Shown one piece after another: positions 27,327-36,108 of a stretch of 36,237 bases of DNA; position 1 is the stretch's first letter, and each line of letters opens with the position of its first letter. Source of the stretch: Aquibium sp. ELW1220 (GTDB lineage: Bacteria > Pseudomonadota > Alphaproteobacteria > Rhizobiales > Rhizobiaceae); assembly GCF_030398385.1 (NCBI RefSeq), contig NZ_JAOAOQ010000052.1, positions 1-36,237 of the forward strand, given 5' to 3'. The notes under the pieces are model-generated. The model was not told the DNA's origin. It made no database searches and saw nothing but the letters and a program-made list of their open reading frames with translations. The translations under genes and the position numbers were made by a program.

Positions 27327-28826
27327 TCAATTCAACTGCGCCGGAACGAGGAACCAGGCGGCGGTCGAAAGCTGTAGAAGCGAAGGCAGGAGGCACACAG
27401 CCAGAGACGTCGGCGTCGGTGAGGTCCCCTTCGACCAGATCAGTCGCGCCAGGAAGGCCGCGAAGGCAAACCCAAAAATGCCGGCAAGATAGATGACCGG
27501 CCGTTCCGGATCTTGCGCGATCCAAGCTGCCAGGTTCCAGTTCGCCTCGCTGATCTCCCATAGAAAGGTCTGGCTGCTGAGAAGGGCAAGGATTGAACCC
27601 AGTGCATAGAGGAGACTGGTCTGAAAGAAAGTCGCAAGCGTATGGCCGTTCCGCGTTTGCAGCATGTTCAAGCGGCGGATAACCAAGAAGTTGGCCACCG
27701 CACAAAGCGCGATTGCCGATCCTATGATGCCCCAGACCATCTCGGGATATCGTGTCAGTTGTGCCAGCAGATGAACCTGGCGCTCGGCCAGAGATGAGAC
27801 GTCGACCGAGGACCCGACCAGCAGCAGTTGCAGTGCCATTTCGATCACGGTCGCGGCGAAGAAACCCTGGATGACGACTGTTACCAGATCGGCCCGGAAG
27901 GCGGCCTGGCGTTCGGCAAGGGCCATCGTTCTGGTGCTGGCATGGGGGTGTTCATTGACGAGACTGTAAAGCCATCTGAGCGGGGCCGACAACCTCGCCG
28001 ATGCCATCCCGGCAAAGGCTCCGGAGTTGGCACCCGAAACCGAGGCTGCGACAGCGTCGGCAAGAAACTCGCGCAAGCGCATGGCAGCGCGATGCTCGAG
28101 AAAGAGCAACGCTGCGAGAGATCCGAGCGCGACGGTATTGGTGGCAAGAGGTAGAGCCACACCCCGCAGCGCGAACCATACCCCGTCCGCGCCAAACCCA
28201 CCCCCAACAATCAGCGATCCGACGACATTCCAGAGCACGCGGCAGAACGCGCCCACCATGAAGAGTCCACCGACGAGGTAGGCTGAGGTGATCCAGACGT
28301 CCGAGCGGTAATCATTCGCCGCCAGGTGTGCGAGCTCGTGCGCGAGGCGGAAGCGGAACGCGGGCGGATTTGTCTTCGCCTCGATCAGCCGGCTCGCCGG
28401 CAACAGAACCGTCGGGCGACCCGCCGATACGAGCGAAGTTATGTCGGCACCAAGCACGCCACCCGTTATGCGCACTACCGGTCGTACACCAAAGCGGGCT
28501 GCGAGCTCCTCGACGATTGCGCCGACGGTAGGGCCAACGGGCACGCTCTTTGAGAGCCGCGCAACGGTGCGCCAGGTCAACACCGAAGAGAGGCCAATCA
28601 CCGCACCCATCGCGACGACGAAAAGCGCCATCGCGTGAAGGATGTGCGTGAACGGTCCGCCGAGGGGCATCACCAGATCCGTCAGGATGTCGGCATAGGT
28701 GCTGGCGAGCAGCATGCTCGGAATTATCGAGGCAAGCAGAAGCACCAACAGCGTTCGAAGGAGCGACTCCTGCCGCATTGCTGTGATCGCAGCGGGCCGA
28801 TCCGGAGATGCGTGCAAGAGCCCCAT
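27327..28826 (-). CDS. Membrane M48-family metallopeptidase
   Basis: The 499-residue protein has two N-terminal membrane helices (about residues 23-43 and 63-83), a zinc-peptidase domain with HELAH at 163-167 and the third ligand Glu253 in EFLAD, and several more hydrophobic segments between 175-245 and 315-495. This is the gluzincin fold of M48 (HtpX/Ste24-like) proteases facing the cytoplasm. The ATG is preceded by AGGA and begins 6 bp after the small helical gene ends, so both are co-transcribed. Substrates are unknown. HtpX itself is shorter and simpler; this protein is an accessory, not a housekeeping, type. It lies against traH in convergent orientation, 124 bp away. Confidence 0.85.
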   Translation of the reverse strand: MGLLHASPDRPAAITAMRQESLLRTLLVLLLASIIPSMLLASTYADILTDLVMPLGGPFTHILHAMALFVVAMGAVIGLSSVLTWRTVARLSKSVPVGPTVGAIVEELAARFGVRPVVRITGGVLGADITSLVSAGRPTVLLPASRLIEAKTNPPAFRFRLAHELAHLAANDYRSDVWITSAYLVGGLFMVGAFCRVLWNVVGSLIVGGGFGADGVWFALRGVALPLATNTVALGSLAALLFLEHRAAMRLREFLADAVAASVSGANSGAFAGMASARLSAPLRWLYSLVNEHPHASTRTMALAERQAAFRADLVTVVIQGFFAATVIEMALQLLLVGSSVDVSSLAERQVHLLAQLTRYPEMVWGIIGSAIALCAVANFLVIRRLNMLQTRNGHTLATFFQTSLLYALGSILALLSSQTFLWEISEANWNLAAWIAQDPERPVIYLAGIFGFAFAAFLARLIWSKGTSPTPTSLAVCLLPSLLQLSTAAWFLVPAQLN

Positions 28827-28832
28827 CGCATC

Positions 28833-29279
28833 CTATGCGCCCAGTCCGAGCTGCTTGATGACCGCGCGGCGCAAGCGTTCCTTGCCTTCGGCCGAAATTC
28901 CCACGCGCTCGGCATCCCGATCGACGATTGACAGGATCTCTAGGCGTCCGGCGCTCGTCAGTACGCCGTCGAGGCTCTCTTTTGCCGGCGCGCCGATCCA
29001 GCGCTTGAGGCGGTCAGCGGCCGTGTCCACGACGAATTTCTTCGCGACCTCGCCGCTCCATTCGAGAAGCTTGTCAAAAATCACCCGGCCCACAAGTACG
29101 GCAGCCACGCCGAGCGCGCCCGCCAATTCAGGCGGTAGGCCGAACCCTGTTCCAACGCGGCGATTGGCCGGCGCGGTGTCGATGGCAGCTTCATAGGCAT
29201 CCACGAATTCCGCCTCGTCAGGCGCAACTTCGGTTAGCAGAGAGAGCGCAAACTCTTTTTGTGCACCAGCTTCGGTCAT
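28833..29279 (-). CDS. Small helical protein of unknown function
   Basis: The ATG at 29279 has GGGAGG just upstream and gives 148 residues. Visible parts are an acidic N-terminal helix (EFALSLLTEVAPDEAEFVDA), a glycine-rich hydrophobic helix near residues 45-70 (GLPPELAGALGVAAVLVGRV) that could insert in or lie on a membrane, an amphipathic part (AKKFVVDTAADRLKRWIG) and a basic C-terminus (GKERLRRAVIKQLGLGA). I do not recognise a family. The place between a PLD gene and an M48 gene, and the adaptor-like helical make-up, recall the small effector-associated helical domains found beside proteases in conflict systems; that is inference only. Confidence 0.7.
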   Translation of the reverse strand: MTEAGAQKEFALSLLTEVAPDEAEFVDAYEAAIDTAPANRRVGTGFGLPPELAGALGVAAVLVGRVIFDKLLEWSGEVAKKFVVDTAADRLKRWIGAPAKESLDGVLTSAGRLEILSIVDRDAERVGISAEGKERLRRAVIKQLGLGA

Positions 29280-29396
29280 CCTACCTCCCAACTAGATCAC
29301 CCGGGGTTCTAGATCTTCCATGCTTGAAGACGATGGCCACCCGCGTGGCAGACTATGACGCAGAGTGCTAAGATTATCGAGGTGCGTGACCCTCTC

Positions 29397-31073
29397 CTAA
29401 AACCTGCGAGCGAAAAACTGACGGCGGGCGGACCGCTCCGCGTCGCCGAAATAGTCCGACCACCAGTCATCAGTTCGCAGCGGCTTTGGCGGATCATCGG
29501 CAGAACGCCATTTAAGCGACTCGCGAAAGGCGTGGTGCGAGTAGAGCCGCATGAATTCGCCGAGATAGATATCGGCCACACGGGTGTTGCCGACTACAAC
29601 GAGCATGTTTTCGTCGTTCTGCTTGGTCGATGCGTTGCTGAAATTCGCTGATCCGGCAATGACAATTGGCCTGTCCGACATCGGATCGACCAGCATGAAC
29701 TTGTTGTGCACGTATTTGACGTTGCTGTTGAGGCCCAAGAGACGCTCCTTGACCCAGCCATCGATCTTGTTGGTGGCGATCAGCGAGCCGATCGCAAAGG
29801 TGTTCTGCGGCATGTTGCGCAGCACCTGAATCGCTTTTTCCTCGGCCTTGCGCTCCGGACTGTCCTTCTTCAGGGGCCGCGTCGCCTTCTCGAGCAAGGC
29901 GAGGCGGAAAGAGGCCGCGCTATTGCGATACACGTCCTTGAAGAGGTCATGCATACCGAAGGCGAAGGTCATGAACACCCCTTCCCGGGCGCTCATCGCG
30001 ACGTCCGCATACCATTGAAGTGCTGTCAAATCCGATCGCGGACTGAAGATCACGTTGGTCCCGATCGAAGGCGGTATTGCCGGTAGCGGAGAGACGTCCT
30101 CCGTTGTCCCTTTCAGCGCGCTGCTCGGCGGGTCATCGTGTAGCGCGGTCCAGTACCGCAGATAGAGATCGGCGACATCTGAGTCTTCAACGACATGCGC
30201 GACATTGGAATGGCCGAAGATGCCGCCGTCGGAAAAATTCGTCCCGCCGGTCCACACCGACACCGGAGCGCCATTCTTCAGCTTCACGATGAATTTGTTG
30301 TGCGAGATGTAGGACGGGTGGGTCTGACGCTCCGCGCAGTGATCAGCCAACGCAACGCCACCGGCCTGGTCAACGCTTGCGATCGCATCCCGGCTGACCT
30401 GCCCTGGTTTGGCTTTGCGCGCATCGTAGACGATCTCGATGTCGACGCCGCGATTGATGGCGTCCTTGAGCACTTTCAGGAATGGCTCATAGTGGAACTC
30501 GTAAGCGGCGACGCGCAGAGCGTGGGTGCCGGGAACGGCGTCTGCGACGAAGGCGATCAGCGCTTCGTAGAGGCCCCGCGACAGCCAGATCCAGGCCTGA
30601 CCGTTCTGTACGTCTTCGGGCCGCCGATTGCCAAAGCGCTCGACGTAAGCCTGCGAGGCCGACACCCCGCAATTGAAATACACATCATGGTCGCCGCCTT
30701 TGGGACTTTCGGTGGTCACTTCGACCGCGACTTCCGCAAGGGGGCTGAGGGCAGCGGGCGATCCCTTCAAGGCCGTGACGGTATAAGTGTAGCGATAGCC
30801 GGGTTTTGCTGAGTAATCGGCCCACTGAAAGCTCTGGATCGGCTGCTCGTTGGTGGGATATCGCGTTCCCGCCGGAAATCCCGGATCGGTCTCGGCAAAA
30901 CACTTCATCCCCTCGAGGTAATAGGCCTCGTTCTCTTCGTGATCCGTCCGGTGGATGGCAAAGCCCAGGAAACCATCGCAAGCCGCTTCCGCGAGATCGA
31001 AGCCGAGCGTTACCACATAGGTCCCGGCGACAGCGGTAACTCCCAGTGGTCCGTGTTTCTTCCACGTCCGCAT
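29397..31073 (-). CDS. Phospholipase D-like domain protein with N-terminal Fn3-like domain
   Basis: The ATG at 31073 (MRTWKKHGPLGVTAVAG), preceded by GGGGGA, gives 558 residues. The first ~120 residues look like a fibronectin-III-type beta domain (QWADYSAKPGYRYTYTVTAL). The rest carries two PLD half-sites: HNK at 258-260 followed by TGGTNFSDGG, and HNKFMLVD at 456-463 followed by AGSANFSNASTKQNDEN. The second HxKx4D motif is complete; in the first the Asp is Leu (HNKFIVKL). PLD enzymes cleave phosphodiesters in lipids or nucleic acids with a His of each half. No signal peptide is seen. It lies 117 bp upstream of the small helical gene on the same strand, and has about 70 bp of upstream sequence before the traB fragment. 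Confidence 0.85.
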   Translation of the reverse strand: MRTWKKHGPLGVTAVAGTYVVTLGFDLAEAACDGFLGFAIHRTDHEENEAYYLEGMKCFAETDPGFPAGTRYPTNEQPIQSFQWADYSAKPGYRYTYTVTALKGSPAALSPLAEVAVEVTTESPKGGDHDVYFNCGVSASQAYVERFGNRRPEDVQNGQAWIWLSRGLYEALIAFVADAVPGTHALRVAAYEFHYEPFLKVLKDAINRGVDIEIVYDARKAKPGQVSRDAIASVDQAGGVALADHCAERQTHPSYISHNKFIVKLKNGAPVSVWTGGTNFSDGGIFGHSNVAHVVEDSDVADLYLRYWTALHDDPPSSALKGTTEDVSPLPAIPPSIGTNVIFSPRSDLTALQWYADVAMSAREGVFMTFAFGMHDLFKDVYRNSAASFRLALLEKATRPLKKDSPERKAEEKAIQVLRNMPQNTFAIGSLIATNKIDGWVKERLLGLNSNVKYVHNKFMLVDPMSDRPIVIAGSANFSNASTKQNDENMLVVVGNTRVADIYLGEFMRLYSHHAFRESLKWRSADDPPKPLRTDDWWSDYFGDAERSARRQFFARRF

Positions 31074-31144
31074 GTCGTCCCCCAATTCACCTCAGCTACA
31101 ATAATAACAGGGTGGATCGTCACAAAAAAGACGGCTGCTATTCT

Positions 31145-31474
31145 ATGAGAAAAATGGAGATTGTGGTGACCAGCACGATCTGCTGGTGCGCGGCCTTGGC
31201 TGGGATTGCTGGGTGCGCCTGCAGGAGCGAGAGCGGACTTCTTCGCAGACCGGTTGTGGTAGTCAGCGACGTCCGGGTTGCGACTCTGGTTTACTACGAG
31301 CAGCTGCTCATCTGGCCGATGCTTCAATCGGCGCTCAGTACCCCCGGTATCCTTGTCGCGCCTTCAAACGGTTGGTGGACGTACGGCACAAATATCGCGG
31401 CCATTCAGATCGCCGCGAGCTCGGCTTGGGCACGCCTGTTTCATCTTCCACTCGTGTTGGTATCGAACAGATGA
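31145..31474 (+). pseudogene. traB 3' fragment joined to a lipoprotein-like leader
   Basis: The last ~75 residues (from PVVVVSDVRVATLVYYEQLL to PLVLVSNR) match the C-terminus of TraB encoded at 25343-26578 over its whole length (for example APSNGWWTYGTNIAAIQIAA against APANGWWTGDTDIVAVQIAA). The nucleophile Cys of TraB is Tyr here (residue 50). The preceding 24 residues (MRKMEIVVTSTICWCAALAG, then IAGC) read as a lipoprotein signal with Cys24 in the lipobox. The frame is open further upstream to 31046 over the start of the PLD gene on the other strand. No clear ribosome-binding site is present. It is probably debris of a second tra region, though a short lipoprotein could still be made. Confidence 0.7.
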
Positions 31475-31484
31475 CTAGGCATTT

Positions 31485-31557
31485 TGAACCGCCCCGGGTT
31501 TGCCGGAGGCTCCAACTCCTGAGAAGGTGGAGCCTCCGGCAAACCCGGGGCGGTTCA
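31485..31557. repeat. 73-bp near-perfect palindrome (MITE or paired IS ends)
   Basis: Thirty bases (31485-31514, beginning TGAACCGCCCCGGGTTTGCC) are exactly complementary to 31528-31557, with 13 bases between. The ends are TG...CA, as in IS3-family termini, so this may be two abutted ends of an IS or a small non-autonomous derivative. No direct repeat flanks it. As RNA it would form a very stable hairpin on either strand, following the traB fragment stop by 10 bp. Confidence 0.8.
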
Positions 31558-31608
31558 TCCCATGCTCGGAGGCGACGGCGGCTTGACGGGCCGGCGTTAG
31601 GGCCGGGT

Positions 31609-33295
31609 TGTGAATCGGCGTGCAATTTTGGCTCTGACTCAAATCTGATGATTTCGCATGGCCGACTGGCGCTGTTTCACGAAGGGAATCAGCGCCATGG
31701 CGAACATCATGCGTTTGTCGTCCCTGATCCCGGCCGGATTGGTTGTCGAGAGTGCCGCCGAGGACGATGGGATGATGGTCGTTTCTGCACGGTCGGCTGC
31801 TGAGCGTCGACCATGCCCGCTCTGCGGGCGCTTCTCCGGCCGCGTCCACAGCCGGTACGTCAGGACCATCGCCGATCTGCCGTGTGCAGGCAGGAAAGTC
31901 CGACTTCTGCTTACGCCCCGCCGTTTCGTCTGCGAGGCAACTTTCTGTCGGCGACGCATCTTCGCGGAGCGGTTCGAGGACAAGGTGGTGGCCGAACGTT
32001 CCAGGCGGACGTCTCGTCTCGAATGTCTCGTTCATCATCTCGGGCTGGCGCTGGGTGGCAGACCGGCCGCCGGCTTTGCCAAGCGACTGATAGTGCCGGT
32101 TAGCAACGATACGCTCCTGCGGGTCGTTCGCAGGCGTGCGAGGCTGCCTGAGGCGGCGCTGACGTCATTGGCATCGATGACTGGGCGTGGCGCCGAAACC
32201 ATCGCTACGGCAGCATCGTGTGCGATCTGGAGCGGCGCCGGATCGTCGCTCTCCTGCCCGACCGCGAGATCGCGACCGTCCGAGCCTGGCTGGCCCAGCA
32301 TCCGCAGATCGCCGTCGTGTCGCGCGACCGCGGGGGCGGCTATGGTGAGGCAGTGACGAAAGCGCTGCCCGAAGCGGTCCAGGTCGCGGACCGCTGGCAT
32401 CTCATGGAAAATGCAAGTTCCGCCTTCCTGGACGCGGTGCGCAAGTCGATGCGCGCAGTTCGGGCGGTGATTGGCGCAGCCACGATCAATCCCCAACTCC
32501 TGACCTGCGCGGAGAAGCTGCAGTATGAGGGATACCTGCGACGGGAGGAGATGAACGCCGTCATCGCGAGGCTCGTCGACGATGGTGTTCCCATCAAGGA
32601 GATCGTGCGCCGCACCGGCCATAGCCGCAAACTGGTCCATCAGGTGATCCGCGGCGAGAGGACGGATATCTTCCGCACCCGGCAGAGCTCCCTCGAGTCG
32701 CATCTGCCGGTGCTCGATGAAATGTGAAACGGGGGCTGCCGCAATGGCGTCGAGCTTTGGCGACGCCTGAAGGCCAAGGGCTTTCGCGGCTCGCTGCGCG
32801 TGGTCGGCGAGTGGGCGACCCGCCGCCGCTGCGCCGAGCGCGCATCCGACAAGCAACTTCGAAAGGTGCCGTCGGCCAGGACTATCGCGCATTTGATGAC
32901 GACGGCCCGCGATCACCTCAGCAAATCCGACACGGTGACCATAGCCGCCATCGAAAGGGGCGTGCCGATGCTGGTGGAGGCCCGAAGTCTGATCGACAGG
33001 TTCCAGGCGACGATCCGAACGAGGTCAGAGAGCGACCTGAACGCTTGGGCCACCGAGGCCAGCACGAGCCTGGTCGCGTCTTTCGCCAACGGCATCATGC
33101 GTGACCGCTCAGCCGTCCATGCCGCCGTCACGGAACACTGGTCGAACGGACAAACGGAGGGGCAGATCACAAGGCTCAAGCTGGTCAAGCGCCAGATGTA
33201 CGGCCGCGGGAAACTCGATCTCCTGCAAGCCAGGCTGATCGGCGCCGCATGATCATCGAAACTGCGTCAGAGCCAACTTTGCGAGCCGATTGACA
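31609..33295 (+). mobile_element. ISL3-family insertion sequence, inactivated
   Basis: Ends are recognised by imperfect inverted repeats: 31609-31638 and the reverse complement of 33266-33295 agree at about 25 of 30 positions, sharing the inner GGCTCTGAC block. They enclose one ISL3-type transposase gene that carries a frameshift and a stop codon. I see no 8-bp target duplication outside the ends. The right end lies only 2 bp from the stop codon of the CHAT gene. Confidence 0.78.
31697..33252 (+). pseudogene. ISL3-family transposase, frameshift plus nonsense mutation
   Basis: Reading starts MANIMRLSSLIPAGLVVESA at 31697, after GAAGGGA. A zinc-ribbon-like N-terminus is visible (RPCPLCGRFSGRVHSRY, RRFVCEATFCRRRIF). 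Around 32158 a base is missing: the reading moves to another frame with VIGIDDWAWRRNHRYGS, holding the first catalytic Asp, then VQVADRWHL with the second. At 32725-32727 TGA interrupts the frame exactly where a Trp codon (TGG) is expected (LDEM, stop, NGGCRNGVELWRRLKAKG). The same frame runs on to SNGQTEGQITRLKLVKRQMY, with the catalytic Glu, and ends at 33252. With both lesions no functional enzyme is expected. Confidence 0.88.
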
Positions 33296-33297
33296 CA

Positions 33298-36018
33298 CTA
33301 GATGCCATTGGCGGTAAAACAGGCCCAATATGATGGATGAGCGAATGGAGTTTCTGGACCGGCTGCGATGGTCTCCGACAGACGCCTCCGCAGCCGATTG
33401 GACAGCCTCGCCGTTTCCGACATTTCACCCAGCATCCCAATCGCCTCGTCCTTTGTCAGATTCTGGAGCCTTTTGGTTGCGACAGAGATCGATTCCGGGT
33501 TGCTTACGCCGCTAAGCAGATTGCGCAGAAGCTCGCGAGCGAAGATGACACTGGCCAAGTCGTTCGCGACCCACAAGCTGCCCATTACGAAGTTGGCACC
33601 TGACAGGAGGAATGCCGTCGGAAAGCCTAGCTGTTCGTCCGATGCAAGGCGTGCCTGAACCATCCCGGTTTCGCACGCGTTCAGACAAACGGTCGCGCCT
33701 TTTCTCAAATCGATCGCACCGGCGCGGAGCGCAGCCAGTGTCAGCTGGGCATCGCCATCGAGGAGGATTTGAGACGAGAGGGGATCCCCAGGATTGAAGT
33801 AGGCGTGACCGCAGAAGAAGATGCGATCTGCCGTCGCGGACACGCCCTTCAGCCAGCGCAGGCTTTTTCCGGAGGTGACCGTCCCGCCACCCCCCTTGAT
33901 GAGTTCTGAAAGCATACGCACTTCGGCCGACGCGAAGGGCAGGCTGCTGTCGGAGGTGCCGACAAAGACGTTGTTGCCAGTTTCTGGCGGCAGACGACGC
34001 TCCGAAAGCGAACGAACCACTCCGGCCGACGGCGCGTAAGACACGTCGTTGAACGCGGAGCGAAACGATGCAGCTGCATGCAGTGGCAGAGAAGACAATT
34101 GTCCGTCGGGGATGAGGATCACGCGGGCAGCGCCCAACTTTTCGAGCCTATCGACCACTGGCCCGATGGCGAATTCATCGATCCATTCAAGCGTCGACAC
34201 AAGTTTCTGCTTCCAGACATCCAGGAAAGGTTGCCTCATCGGCTCGGGCGTCGCCGGGTTACGATAAAGGCCATAGGCAACCAAGAATCCAAGACCGGTA
34301 TCCACCCCCCCGGACCCGACTTGGACGAAATCACGGAGATCCGCGGGCAACGTGCTCGCCCCCTTGGTCAACAGCTCCGCGACCGCACTGTGGGTGAGGT
34401 TCTTGAGCGAAACGACGTCCTGTTGTGACCACCTACCTAGGGATTTCGGATGAACGATAACCGCGGCGCCTTCCCCATCTTGGCCGGGCACGACATAGAT
34501 CAGTGACGCATTCAGAGTTGCGGCAAGCGAAGCGACATCCGACCACGCCGTCGGTCGAAGGCGATCAGGGTCAACCGCTTCAACTTCAATCAACGCTTTT
34601 TGGAGGGCCTCGGCCTCGGCCATAAGCTCGGCTGTTGCCGTAGAGCTGTGTCGCAAATCGGAAACGGCGAGAAATGCGTCCAGCGCACGCAAGCGTCGGG
34701 CCATGGTTACGAAGGTGGCCCGCCCCTCCACGTCGAGATGGCTGGGGACTCGGTCTTCGCGACGCATCGATTGGCGCAGGGAAGCCGCTTTTCCCTGCTC
34801 AATGAGTTCGACAGCCAAGGCGACCTCGGAAATGGCGAGCGCGTCCGCTATCAGCTCGCGACGGGTGAGCCCGATGCGGTCCGCAAGCCCCAAAGCACCC
34901 CCTGGAACCAGAAGCTGTTGGCCAACAGTCTCCAGCAGCTCTAATCCGTCCTTCAAGCCATGGAGGAGGGCCGCGTGGTCGCCGGACATTCGAGCGGAGA
35001 GCTGCCGGGCTTGGAGGTGAGCAACGCGATATTGGTCGACCTCGAAGCGGTGGTGCTCCGACAGTTCAGTCGCTTCCTGCAGCGCCAGTACTGCGGCTTG
35101 TGCGTCCCTTACGTATCCCGAAAGTCTTGCCCGTTCCTGAAGTGCAGCGGCGGCGGCGCTGAGCGCCGTACTCCGCTGGACGGGCTGTCCCACGGATGCG
35201 CCAACTGCTGAAAAGGCCAGCGCGACTGCCCGATCGAGGACCTGAGTCTTCCCTTCCAGCACGGCTAGGCGGGTAAGTGCTTGGGCCAACCCCAAGTCGA
35301 CTGAAGGCTTGAAGCTGTGATCATGACCGACAGCTTCATGCGCGGCCTCGTAGGCCGCCACGGCGGCCCCCAAGTCACTGGCGCTGTAGGTCGCCAAGTA
35401 GATCGCCATTTGGGCGTTCCCGAGATTGAGGGCCCGCATCGGGAACTCGATATGCTCTTTGGGGGTCGCGTCGAGTGCCTCCCGGAGCACATTGACCCCG
35501 CGCCGGCCATCATCAACCGTTCCCAAAAGATGGAATCGGGTTGCGAGGCACATACCCAAGTTGTTCATTCGCGACAACAATGCGGAATGACCCGGTCGTG
35601 TCTGAGCAATGGCGCCTTCGGCGTAGAATATCGCACGCTCGAGGTCGGCATGCAGGCCAGAGCGGGAGAAGAGGGCGTGCTCCACGACTGCCCGATCGCT
35701 CGCCACTTGAGCGAGTTTGTCTGGAGAGTCAGCGTCGTCATAAACCGAGTCCAGGAGATGCCGCATCTCTTCGACATCGTCCGTATTCCAAGCCTGGAAA
35801 CGCCAAAACAAAGCCATGGCCAGGTTGAGCCGGCGGCCCCAATTTGCTAGCTCATCCCCAGCGATTGAACACGCTCTGCGGTTTACGTCGACGGCGTCAT
35901 CGTAATAGTGCCGGTCTCCATAAGCCTCGGCCGCATTGCGAAGGGCCACCCCCAGATTGCCCAACAGCCGCCCCAGCGTTTCGTCGGAGACGCCTTCCAA
36001 CCGCGAACCAACCTGCAT
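33298..36018 (-). CDS. TPR-CHAT protease-like protein
   Basis: The 906-residue product has helical TPR-like repeats over about residues 1-400 (GRLLGNLGVALRNAAEAYGD; HSALLSRMNNLGMCLATRFH; PMRALNLGNAQMAIYLATYS) and a C-terminal CHAT domain (caspase-like, clan CD) from about 590. The catalytic dyad is visible: His738 in FFCGHAYFNPGDPLSSQILL and Cys782 in VCLNACETGM. The ending HPSYWACFTANG is the normal CHAT C-terminus, so the 3' end is intact although the IS lies 2 bp away. The ATG at 36018 has no good ribosome-binding site, and TPR-like sequence continues upstream to a stop at 36109, with no ATG, GTG or TTG between, so the N-terminus may be truncated. Such proteins act as proteases in bacterial conflict or death systems; the partner is unknown. 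GC content looks lower than in the housekeeping genes. Confidence 0.85.
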   Translation of the reverse strand: MQVGSRLEGVSDETLGRLLGNLGVALRNAAEAYGDRHYYDDAVDVNRRACSIAGDELANWGRRLNLAMALFWRFQAWNTDDVEEMRHLLDSVYDDADSPDKLAQVASDRAVVEHALFSRSGLHADLERAIFYAEGAIAQTRPGHSALLSRMNNLGMCLATRFHLLGTVDDGRRGVNVLREALDATPKEHIEFPMRALNLGNAQMAIYLATYSASDLGAAVAAYEAAHEAVGHDHSFKPSVDLGLAQALTRLAVLEGKTQVLDRAVALAFSAVGASVGQPVQRSTALSAAAAALQERARLSGYVRDAQAAVLALQEATELSEHHRFEVDQYRVAHLQARQLSARMSGDHAALLHGLKDGLELLETVGQQLLVPGGALGLADRIGLTRRELIADALAISEVALAVELIEQGKAASLRQSMRREDRVPSHLDVEGRATFVTMARRLRALDAFLAVSDLRHSSTATAELMAEAEALQKALIEVEAVDPDRLRPTAWSDVASLAATLNASLIYVVPGQDGEGAAVIVHPKSLGRWSQQDVVSLKNLTHSAVAELLTKGASTLPADLRDFVQVGSGGVDTGLGFLVAYGLYRNPATPEPMRQPFLDVWKQKLVSTLEWIDEFAIGPVVDRLEKLGAARVILIPDGQLSSLPLHAAASFRSAFNDVSYAPSAGVVRSLSERRLPPETGNNVFVGTSDSSLPFASAEVRMLSELIKGGGGTVTSGKSLRWLKGVSATADRIFFCGHAYFNPGDPLSSQILLDGDAQLTLAALRAGAIDLRKGATVCLNACETGMVQARLASDEQLGFPTAFLLSGANFVMGSLWVANDLASVIFARELLRNLLSGVSNPESISVATKRLQNLTKDEAIGMLGEMSETARLSNRLRRRLSETIAAGPETPFAHPSYWACFTANGI

Positions 36019-36108
36019 AACTTGCAGCGCTTGGGCAAGGTCAGTCTTGTCTCCGCCAACTTTGAAGCGCTGTAGGAGGCAGCCCCCGCCGACGCCAAGA
36101 AGCGCCGC

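Noticed and set aside
31485-31557. Palindrome as an ordinary intrinsic terminator
   Set aside because: Thirty-base perfect arms with TG/CA ends and no T-run are far beyond terminator dimensions; an IS-end or MITE origin is more likely.
31600-33305. 8-bp target duplication around the ISL3 element
   Set aside because: The bases just outside the two inverted repeats do not match, so no duplication can be claimed.
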